Shown one piece after another: positions 36,241 through 45,445 of a stretch of DNA of 64,000 nt. Every line of letters begins with the position of its first letter. The first letter of the stretch is position 1. This stretch comes from an uncultured Acidobacteriota bacterium. GTDB taxonomy: Bacteria; Acidobacteriota; UBA6911; RPQK01; JAJDTT01. The stretch spans positions 1 to 64,000 of the forward strand of contig CATOST010000033.1 in the NCBI GenBank assembly GCA_951812665.1. The letters run 5' to 3'. A program made the position numbers and the translations under genes. The notes below the pieces were generated by a model. It was not told the DNA's origin. It saw nothing but the letters and a program-made list of their open reading frames with translations, and ran no database searches.

Positions 36241-38067
36241 ATGCCCAATCTGGCGAGAACAGGTGGACGATTCCCGCTGCTTGCGATCCTCCTCGCTTGG
36301 CTCCCTCTGCACGCACTTGGGAACACGGACGGCTCCATGAAGGAGCCCGAAGTGTTGAGCGTATTCCCCCTGGGAGGACAGCAGGGGACGACCCTGGAAG
36401 TGCGGATGCGGGGCAAGAACCTGGGGGGAACCTACGCCGTCTGGGTTGACGGCGGGGAGCTCAAGGCTCGCGTCGACCGGGTCGACGAGATCGAACTGAA
36501 GGAATTCGACCCCGTCAAGAAGGCATGGAAGAGCCAACCCGGTTACCGGGTTTCGCTGCAGTTGGAAATCGATGGGAGCGCCGAGGCCGGAACCTACCCG
36601 GTCCGAGCCGTCTCCCCGCAAGGGGTGTCCAACGCGTTGCCGTTTCGGGTCACCTCCGATCCGGTCCTGACCGAAACCGAGGGTCCGCATCAGACGCCGG
36701 GGGAGGCGCAGAAGCTGCAGTTTCCGGTGATCGTCAACGGGAAGATCAGTCAAGGGGGAGAGCTGGACTTTTACGAATTCGATGCCGCCGAGGGTCAGGA
36801 GCTCAGGTTCGAGGTGATCTCCCATTTGGGGATTGAACCGACACTGACACTGTACGAGCCGACCGGGAGCTGGTTCGATCCGAATCGTGCCCGGGAGTTG
36901 GCCTTCCATCTGGGAAAGCTGAGCACCCCCGCCAGCCTGCACACCTTCGACCGCATGCCCCCATATGAGAAGCCGCGCCTGACCTACCGGTTCAGCCGAA
37001 AGGGGCGTTACCTGGTCCAGGTGGGAGCCCATTTGAGCAAGGGCGGACCCGACTGTCCCTATCAGTTCCGAATCGCCCCGGCCGAGCCGAGGGCTGCCCG
37101 GGAAGGAGGGAACGGATCCGTGCAGGGAATGCCGTCGACCTGGGGAGGTTTTTCCCGAAAGCTTGAACCGGATCGCCTCGAGCGGCTCTGGTCGAGGACC
37201 GTACGGGAGACCGCGGATCCTTCCGCTCCCGCCGCCGGGCTCCCTCGTCTCGTGGAAACGGAACCCAACCAGTCGACCGGCCAAGCCCAGGAGGTTTCCG
37301 TGCCGTCGATCATCGAGGGATCGATCGACCGTCCCGGCGACGTCGACCGCTTCCGATTCAAGGTCGAGGACGGAGCGAAGTTGGCGTTCGAAATCGAGAC
37401 GCCGGGCGTGACGCCTCCCTTCTTCAATCCACGCCTGACAATCCTGGATGCGGAGGGCAACGAATCCTTCAACAACATCTTTCGGAGGCTGGGGCGGCAG
37501 TTTCAGTTCTACAGCAAGACGGTGGAGGCGAAGACGCTCCACACCTTCGAGTCGGGAGGCGAGTTCACACTGCAGGTTCGCGACATCACGTCCCGCCAGG
37601 GTGACCGCAGCTTCGTCTACCGGCTGTTGATCCGTCCCCAGATTCCCCATATGGGCGACGTCGAGGTGAAGGAGGACCGGGTCAACCTGCGGGCGGGACG
37701 GGCCGCGAAGCTGACGCTGGTGACGGCACAGGAGGAGGGTTTCGACGGCGAGATCGTCCTCAGAATGGAAAATCTTCCTCCGGGTGTCGAGGCCCTGCCC
37801 GGCACGGAATTGGAACCCGAAAAAGGAATCAATCCGGACGAGGGTCCCAAGGAACGTTTCGTGCCGAAGAGCCAGAAGGCCACGGTCCTGCTGGTGGCCC
37901 GCGGCGACGCCCCGGCCACGCCAATGCCCTGGATGATTCGGATCGTGGCGGGTCCCGTCGTCGGAGGATCCCTGGGTCCGTCGCAAATGGTGCGGGAAGT
38001 GCCCCTGATGGTGGTGAAGCGTCAGGAACTGGCGCGTGCCGACAGCCGGGAGGAGGCGATTCCGTGA
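36241..38067 (+). CDS. Exported PPC/IPT-type beta-sandwich protein
   Basis: 608 aa. Signal peptide to about residue 27 (LPLHALG). The first 110 residues form an IPT/TIG-like fold (VLSVFPLGGQQGTTLEVRM). Two pre-peptidase C-terminal (PPC) domains follow: about 145-280 (VNGKISQGGELDFYEFDAAEG) and about 345-465 (IEGSIDRPGDVDRFRFKVEDG). A charged C-terminal region follows. In Planctomycetes and Solibacteres such proteins sit directly upstream of DUF1549/1553 cytochromes, as here, and may help them at the surface. The stop overlaps the next start as GTGA. Confidence 0.83.
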   Translation: MPNLARTGGRFPLLAILLAWLPLHALGNTDGSMKEPEVLSVFPLGGQQGTTLEVRMRGKNLGGTYAVWVDGGELKARVDRVDEIELKEFDPVKKAWKSQPGYRVSLQLEIDGSAEAGTYPVRAVSPQGVSNALPFRVTSDPVLTETEGPHQTPGEAQKLQFPVIVNGKISQGGELDFYEFDAAEGQELRFEVISHLGIEPTLTLYEPTGSWFDPNRARELAFHLGKLSTPASLHTFDRMPPYEKPRLTYRFSRKGRYLVQVGAHLSKGGPDCPYQFRIAPAEPRAAREGGNGSVQGMPSTWGGFSRKLEPDRLERLWSRTVRETADPSAPAAGLPRLVETEPNQSTGQAQEVSVPSIIEGSIDRPGDVDRFRFKVEDGAKLAFEIETPGVTPPFFNPRLTILDAEGNESFNNIFRRLGRQFQFYSKTVEAKTLHTFESGGEFTLQVRDITSRQGDRSFVYRLLIRPQIPHMGDVEVKEDRVNLRAGRAAKLTLVTAQEEGFDGEIVLRMENLPPGVEALPGTELEPEKGINPDEGPKERFVPKSQKATVLLVARGDAPATPMPWMIRIVAGPVVGGSLGPSQMVREVPLMVVKRQELARADSREEAIP

Positions 38068-40616
38068 ACCGGCTTGCTCCGGCGATTCTGATCCTCTCCA
38101 CCTGGGTCATCCTCTCTCAGGCCCAGGGCGCGGTGCTGCCGGGGAAGCCGGCGGCGAGCCACGAGTCTCCGCTCTCGATACGGCTGGCGCCGGGAGACGT
38201 GACTCTGTGGGGGCCCCGGGCGAGCCAGCGTTTCCTGGTCCTGGGGAAATTCGCGGACGGTCTGGAACGGGACCTGACGTCACGGGGCCGTTTTTCCGTT
38301 TCCGATCCGGACGTGGCGAGCGTGAAGGCGACCGGACGGGTATCGGCCCTCGCCGACGGGCAGACCCGATTGCGGGTGGAAGCGGCCGGCCGCACGGTGC
38401 ACGCCACCATTCGCGTGGAGGGCTCGGGAGCAACCCGGCCCTTCAGCTTCGACCGGGTGATCGGCGGGATCCTGACCCAGCAGGGGTGCAACGACAGCGG
38501 CTGTCACGGCAGCGTGAAGGGGAGGGGAGGATTGAAACTCTCCCTGAACGGGCTCTATCCCGAACAGGACTACCAGTGGATCGTGGAAGGGGGCGTCTAT
38601 CAGGTCCTGAGCCCCGAGTCGGGCGGGCCCCGGGTGCCTCGCGTCAATTTGCAGGATCCGGAAAAAAGCCTCTTGCTGCTCAAGCCCACCCTCGGTGTCC
38701 CCCACGGAGGCGGACAGCGTTTCGCGGAGGATTCCCTGCACTACCGGAGGATTCTGAACTGGGTTCGGAAAGGGGCGCCCTACGGAGAGGAAGGCGCGGT
38801 CGAGAGCATCAGGATCGAGCGCTTGGAAGTCTATCCCCAGTGGGCGGTTCTGGATCTGCAGGGAACCCAACAACTGCTGGTGACGGCGCACCTCTCGAAC
38901 GGCCGCCGGGAAGATCTCAGCGGCGAGGTGCTCTACGTCTCGAATGATCCGGGCGTGGTGAGCGTGAGCCCGGAAGGCCTCGTCAAAGCCGGGAAAAGGG
39001 GGGAGACGGCGGTGATGATTCGGGCTGCGGGACACGAGATCAGCGCCGGTTTCGGCGTGATCGCCGAGCCCTTCGCGGACTACCCGGAGGTGCCGCGCCG
39101 GAACTTCATCGACGGTCACGTCTTCGCCAAACTGCGCCAGCTCAACATCCTGCCGTCGGAACTTTCCAGCGACGAGGAGTTCCTGCGCCGCGTCTGCCTG
39201 GACCTGACCGGCACCATGCCGCCGCCGGGCCGGGTGCGGGAATTCCTGGCGGACCCCGACCCGGACAAACGGGACAAGCTCGTGGAGATCCTGCTGGATT
39301 CTCCCGAGTACATCGACTATTGGACCTTTCGTTTCGCCGAGCTCTTTCGGGTCAGCTACGAGAACGGGGGAGACGCCGGCGTTTATCCCCTGCTCTATTG
39401 GCGGTGGATCCGGGATTCCATCGCGCGCAACAAACCCTACGACCAAGTGGCGCGCGAGCGTCTGGCCGCGCAGGGCTACGACGGCCCCACGAGGCACTAC
39501 TTCAACGGTTCGGACCTGCGGCGCCCGACTGACGTCATGGCCGAACAGGTCCGGGTCTTCTTCGGCCGGCGCCTGGACTGCGCCCAGTGTCACGACCATC
39601 CCTACGAGGCCTGGAGCCAGAACCAGTTCTGGGGGATGACCGCTTTCTTCGGCCGGGTCACCCAGTTGGGAGAACTGAGTCACACTCCGCCTGGTGTGGT
39701 CATCGACGATCCCGCCGGGCATGGCCTCTACGGCGAGGGCGAGAAGGTGATCCACCCGCGCACCAAGGAGGAGGTCCCCCCGCGATTTCTGGACGGCACC
39801 CTCTTGGCGGAACACGAACTGAGCGACCCGCGGACACCGCTGTCATCCCGGATGACCTCTCATCCTCACTTTGCGGAAGCCGCCGTGAACCGGATCTGGG
39901 GAAATTTCTTCGGGCGGGGGATCGTCGATCCGGTGGACGACTTCCGCTCCAGCCACCAGCCGACCCATCCCCGGCTGCTCCAGGCCCTGGCTCGTGACTT
40001 CGTGGAACACGGACATGATCTGAAACATCTGATGCGCTTGATCGTCCAATCCCGGACCTACCAGCTTTCCGGAACCCCCAACGAGACCAACCGGGACGAC
40101 CAGATCAACTATTCCCGAGCCTGGCCCCGGCCGCTGGGCGCAGAGGTACTTCTGGATGCGATCTCGCAGGTGACCGGCATCCCCGAGGAGTTCAAGAACG
40201 TGACCGGAATGCCGATGCCTCCCGGGACGCGCGCCCTGAACCTGGACCGGCCGCATATGTTTCCCTCCCGGTTCCTGGACATGTACGGACGAACCGACCG
40301 GCAGATGCTGCCGGAGCGCCGAGTCGAGGCGAACGTGGAGCAGGCCCTGCACCTGCTGGCGGGTTCCACTTACACCAGCAAACTTTCGAAGCAGGGGGGA
40401 CGAATCGACCGATATCTCGAGAACGGCGCTTCAGACCGGGAGATCATCGAGGAACTCTCCCTGGCGGGACGTTCCCGGTTCCCCACTACCCGGGAGCAGG
40501 CTGCACTGGAGAGGATGATCGAGACCAGGATTGAAGGAGGATCATCCCGGCGGCAAGCTCTTGAGGCTCTGCTCTGGGGGCTCGTCGCTTCCCGGGAATT
40601 TGCCTACAACCACTGA
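38064..40616 (+). CDS. DUF1549/DUF1553 surface cytochrome-like protein with Big2 domains
   Basis: 850 aa. GTG start with GGGAGGAGG upstream. Signal peptide to about residue 22. A Big2/Ig-like domain (about 38-120), a heme-like site GCNDSGCHG (Cys142, Cys147, His148) and a second Big2 domain (about 250-335) follow. Next is DUF1549 (about 350-560), containing CAQCHDHPYE (Cys506-Ala-Gln-Cys509-His510), and DUF1553 (about 580-840, SSRMTSHPHFAEAAVNRIWG). These PSCyt/PSD proteins are presumed to be extracytoplasmic redox proteins that break down complex carbon; the mechanism is not established. It is followed by its usual DUF1501 partner 44 bases later. Confidence 0.88.
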   Translation: MNRLAPAILILSTWVILSQAQGAVLPGKPAASHESPLSIRLAPGDVTLWGPRASQRFLVLGKFADGLERDLTSRGRFSVSDPDVASVKATGRVSALADGQTRLRVEAAGRTVHATIRVEGSGATRPFSFDRVIGGILTQQGCNDSGCHGSVKGRGGLKLSLNGLYPEQDYQWIVEGGVYQVLSPESGGPRVPRVNLQDPEKSLLLLKPTLGVPHGGGQRFAEDSLHYRRILNWVRKGAPYGEEGAVESIRIERLEVYPQWAVLDLQGTQQLLVTAHLSNGRREDLSGEVLYVSNDPGVVSVSPEGLVKAGKRGETAVMIRAAGHEISAGFGVIAEPFADYPEVPRRNFIDGHVFAKLRQLNILPSELSSDEEFLRRVCLDLTGTMPPPGRVREFLADPDPDKRDKLVEILLDSPEYIDYWTFRFAELFRVSYENGGDAGVYPLLYWRWIRDSIARNKPYDQVARERLAAQGYDGPTRHYFNGSDLRRPTDVMAEQVRVFFGRRLDCAQCHDHPYEAWSQNQFWGMTAFFGRVTQLGELSHTPPGVVIDDPAGHGLYGEGEKVIHPRTKEEVPPRFLDGTLLAEHELSDPRTPLSSRMTSHPHFAEAAVNRIWGNFFGRGIVDPVDDFRSSHQPTHPRLLQALARDFVEHGHDLKHLMRLIVQSRTYQLSGTPNETNRDDQINYSRAWPRPLGAEVLLDAISQVTGIPEEFKNVTGMPMPPGTRALNLDRPHMFPSRFLDMYGRTDRQMLPERRVEANVEQALHLLAGSTYTSKLSKQGGRIDRYLENGASDREIIEELSLAGRSRFPTTREQAALERMIETRIEGGSSRRQALEALLWGLVASREFAYNH

Positions 40617-40660
40617 TTTCCATAGGATCGAGAAATTACGGAATTCCAAGGAAGACCTCG

Positions 40661-41995
40661 ATGAAATCCACTGGCTGTTCGCACTGCGCGGGGCCCGGCC
40701 GCCGCGACTTTCTCCGTGTGGGCTCCCTGAGTCTTCTGGGAGTCAGCTTGAGCCAGTACCTCGAGCTGCAGAGCGCGATGGCCGCGGTGAACAAGGATCG
40801 TCCCGCCCGCCAGGCCAAAGCCCAGGCCTGCATTCTGCTCATGCTGGAGGGGGGACCGGGCCAGATGGACACCTGGGACCCCAAGCCCAACAGCAACTTC
40901 AAGCCGATCTCGACCAACGTCGCCGGGATCCGGATCTCCGAGCTCTTCCCCAACGTGGCCCGCCACATGGACAAATTGTCCATCATCCGGTCCATGCAGA
41001 CGGAAGAGGTCGATCATCCCCAGGGGACGCACTACGTGTTGACGGGTCACCGGCCCAATGCCGCCATGCAGTTTCCCAGCCTCGGCTCCATCATCGCCAA
41101 GGAGATGGGACCTCGGAGGTCGCTGCCTCCCTATGTGATCGCCCCTGAAATCACCACCGAGCAACATCGGAACTATTACCGGTCCGCGTTCCTGGGCCCG
41201 CAATACGACCCGCTACGGCTGGGCGACCCCAACCAGGCGGACTTTCGGGTCGCCGACCTGAACCTGCCCAAGTCCCTCTCGGTGGAACGGATCGAGGAGC
41301 GGCGTTCCTTTCTGAAGGTCTGGGACGCGCTCTACCGGCAGAAGGAAGAGATCGCCGAGTATGGCAACCTGGATTCCTTCACCGACCAGGCGCTGCAGAT
41401 GATCCTGTCGCCGGAGGTGAGGGACGCCTTCGACATCTCTCGGGAGCCGGACAAGCTGAGAGACAGGTACGGCCGGCACCCCTTCGGCCAGAGTGTCCTG
41501 CTGGCGCGGCGGCTGGTGGAGTCGGGAAGCCGGTTCGTGACCGCCGCGGGCTACAAGGCCAGTTGGGACACTCACAGCAACAACGACAAGAGCCTGCGCG
41601 ACAAGCTGGCCCCGCCGCTGGATCAGGCCCTTTCGACTCTGTTGTGGGATCTGGACCAGCGCGGAATGCTGGAATCGACCATCGTCATCGCCATGGGCGA
41701 GTTCGGCCGCACTCCCCACATCAATCCGGTTCTCGGGCGGGACCATTGGCCCGATTGCTGGTCGCTGATCCTGGGAGGAGGCGGCATCCGGGGCGGACAG
41801 ATCATCGGCGCCAGCGACGACCGGGGCGCCTACGTCGCCGAGCGGATGGTGACCATGGGGGACGTGTTCGCCACCCTCTACAAGGCGTTCGGAATCGACT
41901 GGACCAAGACCTACATGCACCCCATCGGCCGGCCCGTCAAGATCGCCAATTCCATCGGCGACAAGCAGGGGGTTCCGATTTCGGGATTGGTCTGA
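40661..41995 (+). CDS. DUF1501 family protein with Tat signal
   Basis: 444 aa. The N-terminus has a twin-arginine motif (GRRDFLRVGSLSLLGVS). The body is the DUF1501, sulfatase/alkaline-phosphatase-like fold (LMLEGGPGQMDTWDPKP, GTHYVLTGHRP, AMGEFGRTPHIN, GRDHWPDCWSLILGGGG). DUF1501 genes nearly always travel with DUF1549/1553 genes, as here. The twin-arginine signal implies folding, perhaps with metal, before export. The reaction is unknown. GGAAG lies nine bases before the ATG. Confidence 0.88.
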   Translation: MKSTGCSHCAGPGRRDFLRVGSLSLLGVSLSQYLELQSAMAAVNKDRPARQAKAQACILLMLEGGPGQMDTWDPKPNSNFKPISTNVAGIRISELFPNVARHMDKLSIIRSMQTEEVDHPQGTHYVLTGHRPNAAMQFPSLGSIIAKEMGPRRSLPPYVIAPEITTEQHRNYYRSAFLGPQYDPLRLGDPNQADFRVADLNLPKSLSVERIEERRSFLKVWDALYRQKEEIAEYGNLDSFTDQALQMILSPEVRDAFDISREPDKLRDRYGRHPFGQSVLLARRLVESGSRFVTAAGYKASWDTHSNNDKSLRDKLAPPLDQALSTLLWDLDQRGMLESTIVIAMGEFGRTPHINPVLGRDHWPDCWSLILGGGGIRGGQIIGASDDRGAYVAERMVTMGDVFATLYKAFGIDWTKTYMHPIGRPVKIANSIGDKQGVPISGLV

Positions 41996-42043
41996 CCCAA
42001 CTTTCTCCTCTGCAGGCTCCTATCCATCCAGGAAAGAAGTCCG

Positions 42044-43015
42044 ATGCAATACCGTCAGCTTGGAAACAGCGGCCTCAGAATCTCGATCATCGGCCTGGGC
42101 ACCAACGTGTTCGGTCAGCACGAGACCTTCACCCACTACTGCGACGAAAGAGAGACGGCCGACATCATCCACCGGGCGGCCGACCTGGGCGTCAACCACA
42201 TCGACACCGCCGACATGTATTCCCGCGGCGTTTCCGAGACCTACATCGGCAAGGCCATCGCCGGACGGCGCGACCGCTTCGTTATCGCCAGCAAGGTGGG
42301 GCTGCCAGTGGGGGACGGCCCCAACGATGCCGGGCTCTCTCGGGGCCACATCATGAGCAGCATCGAAGGCACCCTCAAACGGCTGGATACGGACTACGTC
42401 GACCTCTACTACGCGCACCGTCCGGATCCGGCGACCCCTATCGAGGAGACGCTCCGCGCCTTCGACGACCTGGTCCGCCAGGGTAAGGTGCGCTATGTCG
42501 GGTGCTCGAACTACGCGGGCTGGGAAATCGCCACGGCAAGCGCCGCTGCCGAGCGGCGCGGCTACGCGCCGTTCCTGGTCAGCCAGTCGCCCTACAACCT
42601 CTTCGAACGGTCGCTGGAAGCGGAGGTACTCCCCTCCTGCCGGCACCACGGGCTGAGCATCGCCGCATACTCCCCCCTGGCCCAGGGCGTTCTGACGGGC
42701 AAGTATCGCCGGGGTGCGCCGATCCTGCGCGGCACCCGGGCCTGGAAGAATCCGAGTCCCGTCCTGGCCCGTTACATGACCGGCGGGCGTCTGGAGACGG
42801 TCGAACGGCTCGATGCCTGGACCCGGGATCACGGGCGCCGCATGAGCGAACTGGCGATCGCCTGGCTGCTGGACAAGCCCGACGTCTGTACGGTCCTGGT
42901 CGCGGTCACCAGCATCGAGCAACTGGAGGCCAACGTTGCGGCCACCGGCTGGACCCTCTCGCCGGAACAAGTGCAGGAAGTGGAAGCCATCGTGGCCGGG
43001 AGCGGCGTCTTTTAG
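42044..43015 (+). CDS. Aldo/keto reductase
   Basis: 323 aa cytosolic TIM barrel of the AKR family, group with YghZ and potassium-channel beta subunits. The catalytic tetrad is visible: Asp54 and Tyr59 (HIDTADMYS), Lys84 (IASKVG) and His125 (LYYAHRPDP). CSNYAGWEI and the later SIEQLEANV are typical NADPH-site regions. It reduces aldehydes or ketones; the substrate is unknown. The last residues (GSGVF) and the TAG stop are encoded by a GGAG hairpin repeat, so the native C-terminus was probably slightly different. Confidence 0.9.
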   Translation: MQYRQLGNSGLRISIIGLGTNVFGQHETFTHYCDERETADIIHRAADLGVNHIDTADMYSRGVSETYIGKAIAGRRDRFVIASKVGLPVGDGPNDAGLSRGHIMSSIEGTLKRLDTDYVDLYYAHRPDPATPIEETLRAFDDLVRQGKVRYVGCSNYAGWEIATASAAAERRGYAPFLVSQSPYNLFERSLEAEVLPSCRHHGLSIAAYSPLAQGVLTGKYRRGAPILRGTRAWKNPSPVLARYMTGGRLETVERLDAWTRDHGRRMSELAIAWLLDKPDVCTVLVAVTSIEQLEANVAATGWTLSPEQVQEVEAIVAGSGVF

Positions 43016-43057
43016 GCGCCGATCCCAGGGGGGGTTAGGGGGGACGGCAGTCCCCCC
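42999..43057 (+). repeat. GGAG-type hairpin carrying a stop codon, plus a G-rich palindrome
   Basis: GGGAG precedes stem CGGCGTCT/AGGCGCCG (43003-43021) with a TTT loop; the TAG stop of the reductase spans loop and stem. A second stem, GGGGGGAC/GTCCCCCC with a GGCA loop (43038-43057), corresponds to the core of the 44-bp palindrome at 20234. Confidence 0.85.
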
Positions 43058-43077
43058 TCCGAACTCCAAGATGGCAG

Positions 43078-43824
43078 CTACTGATCCAGGCGGACCAACC
43101 ACCTGGCCGCATTGCGCATGAGCCGCTGCATCATGGGATGCCCGAGCGCGTCGGGCGTGTGTCCCGGCGCCAGATAGCAGAATCGTCCCTTTCCCATTTC
43201 GCGCCACCATCCGGCCGGGGCAGCCAGGTTGTCCCGTGCAATGGACCGTAGCAGGAGGTGTTCGCGATCGAGATAGTATTTCACCGTGTGCTGCTCGTCG
43301 AAGATCTCAAAATCCTCCACGCCTGACGTCACGGGGTGGTCCCTGTCTTCGACTCGAACGGTGAAGACATAGGGCTCGGGATGGCCTCCGTAGTCTCCTC
43401 CGAAGAGCTTGTAGTAGAGGCCGTCCGGCGGGTACAGGCCTTGAGAGTTGTGCAGAGCGAGGAAACCGCCGCCGCCGTGGACAAAATCCCAGATGGCCTG
43501 CTGCTGCGTGTCGGTCATCCATTTGACGTGTGGCTTGTCGTATCCCTCGGGCCAGTTCATGCCGTCGCGAAGGATGATGAGCAGACCATGCTTTGCAAGC
43601 GCCTCAGGGGTCAGAGCCTCCACGTTCTCGATGAAGGTCACCGGGATGTTCTCTCGAACCAGGGCCTTGATCAGATGATCCCGAATGTAGACCGGACTGT
43701 GGTACCGGTCGCCAATCAGAGCCAGCGCATGGGGCCGCTCAGCCGTCTGGTAGACCTCGAACGCTTTCTGCGCCGGAAGTGCCAGGGTCAGGGCAAACAG
43801 GGTCAGTAACAATATTTTCTTCAT
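43078..43824 (-). CDS. ThuA domain-containing exported protein
   Basis: 248 aa from the ATG preceded by GGAGG. Signal peptide at residues 1-18 (MKKILLLTLFALTLALPA). The body is the ThuA, glutamine-amidotransferase-like fold (HALALIGDRYHSP, FVHGGGGFLALHNSQG, KLFGGDYGGHPEPY, RFCYLAPGHTPDALG). ThuA domains are linked to sugar utilisation (trehalose in rhizobia), but the biochemistry is unclear. Last gene of a three-gene minus-strand set, 48 bases after the propeller gene. Its 3' end faces the reductase hairpins. Confidence 0.87.
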   Translation of the reverse strand: MKKILLLTLFALTLALPAQKAFEVYQTAERPHALALIGDRYHSPVYIRDHLIKALVRENIPVTFIENVEALTPEALAKHGLLIILRDGMNWPEGYDKPHVKWMTDTQQQAIWDFVHGGGGFLALHNSQGLYPPDGLYYKLFGGDYGGHPEPYVFTVRVEDRDHPVTSGVEDFEIFDEQHTVKYYLDREHLLLRSIARDNLAAPAGWWREMGKGRFCYLAPGHTPDALGHPMMQRLMRNAARWLVRLDQ

Positions 43825-43872
43825 AGCTTTCCTCCATGCACCAGGTCCCATCTATCCTGGCGCCGCCCCGCC

Positions 43873-45414
43873 TCACCTCCGGAACGCGAAGCTGAAGAGG
43901 GAGGCGTCCCGGATCCGGAAGCGCAGGACGACCGGTTGCCCTGCCCAGCGGGATAGATCCGGGCTCCCGGAAAAGGACAGCTCCTGGCGCAGCGAATCGC
44001 CGGTGAAACGGGTGGAGGGGCGCAATTCCTCGACGGGCCGGCCGGCCACGTCCAGGATCTCCGCCGTGATCCACCCCTGAGGCCGCGTCTGGGCATTGAG
44101 CACCAGGCGGGAACCGGAAAAGGTGACGGGCACCGTGGTGAGAACGCCTTCCCGGGCGCCCGCATCCACGGAGACGAAGCGATCCAGAGGCCAGGTCGCC
44201 AAGCCGATGGAGGCCGTGATCCGGCCCCGGCCGGTGGGCCGGCCGTCCTCGAAGGCGGCTCGGTAGAGGGCGGGAGTGCCGTGAGTGTAGTTGGCGCCGT
44301 CGTAGTAGACCCGGATCTCGTCGCCCACCCGGAGGGCCCGGTTGCCGGTGGCCTGGTAGCAGCAGTCCCATTTCCCCATGTCACCCATGGGAATGACCGG
44401 TGTGCGAAAGGGCCTCTCCCAGTGGAAGAGGTCCCGGGAGACGGCCAGTTGGACCTCCTGGGGTCCCTCATGGTTGCCCCAGCGCGCGTTGTTGTTGATG
44501 GTGAAGACCCAGGGGAACCCGATGGTGCAACTCTCGGCCGTGTAGACGCCGATGCCGTAGAACTCCGTTCGCATGAGCCGCGGGTCGTCGGGCCGATCCA
44601 GGACGGACCGGACGTGCTCGAGCCGGGCCAGGGATCCGGCATCGTCCCGGGCGTCGGTGGTCCAGGTGAGGACCGGCTCCGTCCAGGCGACGAAATCGCG
44701 GCTGGTAATGGTGTAGAAGAGGCGCCGCTTGTGACCCAGCCAGTAGCTGCGGGCCCGGTTTCCCACCTTGGGGAACATGACGAAGAGGCCCCGGCGCTCA
44801 TCCCAGAATCCGGTGGTGGCGTCGGCGAGATCGGGCCAGACCGACCCCTGGCTGTAGGGACGCCAGTGGAGTCCGTCCGGGGAGACGTAGGCCTTTCCGT
44901 TGGAGCCCATCATCTTGTAGCGGCGGTTGGGGTCGGGGTCCTGGGAATCCTTGACCACGTTGCCCAAGGTGGTCCCGGTGAGAACGGCGTTGTGGGGTTG
45001 GCCGTTGTTGGAGGGCAGGGTCCCCACCAGAGGCTTCTCCCATCGGATCCCGTCCCGGCTGGTGGCATAGCAGATGAAGTAGCGGAAGTCGAAGTAGTCC
45101 CGGGAGTCTCCCGCGTCCCCCAGGTACCACATCTTGAAGATCCCCTCTTCCTGGTCGTAAATGACAGTTCCGTGCATCTCCAGGCGCCACCCCTCCCAGG
45201 GCCGGTCGGCCAGGATGAGGGGGTTCTCTGGGTGGGGACGGCCCGAATGCTGGGTGAAGAAGACCCGGTCCGCCTTGTGCACCAGGATCCGGTCCACGAA
45301 GAGCTGGGCGTGGTCGCCGACGTCGAAGGGGGATTCGGCGGCCGACCCGGTGGCAATAAAGAGGAGGAGGACAACCAGCAGACCGGAGAACCGTTGGCGA
45401 TCGAGACCAATCAT
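43873..45414 (-). CDS. Exported five-bladed-propeller, glycosidase-like protein
   Basis: 513 aa from the ATG at 45414, four bases after GGAGGTGGCG; the frame allows a start four codons earlier. Signal peptide to about residue 25. The body looks like the beta-propeller of GH32/43/62-type glycosidases, with recurring sugar-binding blade motifs (FKMWYLGDAGDSRDYF, YATSRDGIRWEKP, AYVSPDGLHWRPY, VSRDLFHWERP). The C-terminal 100 residues are a beta-sandwich (LRFRIRDASLFSFAFRR). No catalytic acid can be assigned safely. Probably a periplasmic glycoside-active or glycan-binding protein. Confidence 0.7.
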   Translation of the reverse strand: MIGLDRQRFSGLLVVLLLFIATGSAAESPFDVGDHAQLFVDRILVHKADRVFFTQHSGRPHPENPLILADRPWEGWRLEMHGTVIYDQEEGIFKMWYLGDAGDSRDYFDFRYFICYATSRDGIRWEKPLVGTLPSNNGQPHNAVLTGTTLGNVVKDSQDPDPNRRYKMMGSNGKAYVSPDGLHWRPYSQGSVWPDLADATTGFWDERRGLFVMFPKVGNRARSYWLGHKRRLFYTITSRDFVAWTEPVLTWTTDARDDAGSLARLEHVRSVLDRPDDPRLMRTEFYGIGVYTAESCTIGFPWVFTINNNARWGNHEGPQEVQLAVSRDLFHWERPFRTPVIPMGDMGKWDCCYQATGNRALRVGDEIRVYYDGANYTHGTPALYRAAFEDGRPTGRGRITASIGLATWPLDRFVSVDAGAREGVLTTVPVTFSGSRLVLNAQTRPQGWITAEILDVAGRPVEELRPSTRFTGDSLRQELSFSGSPDLSRWAGQPVVLRFRIRDASLFSFAFRR

Positions 45415-45445
45415 CGCCACCTCCATCGGATGGGTGCTCAGGACG

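Noticed and set aside
34876..37986. Long minus-strand open frame of about 1036 codons opposite the second Oar receptor and PPC genes
   Set aside because: It spans two clear genes on the plus strand and has no recognisable domain; high GC leaves antisense frames open.
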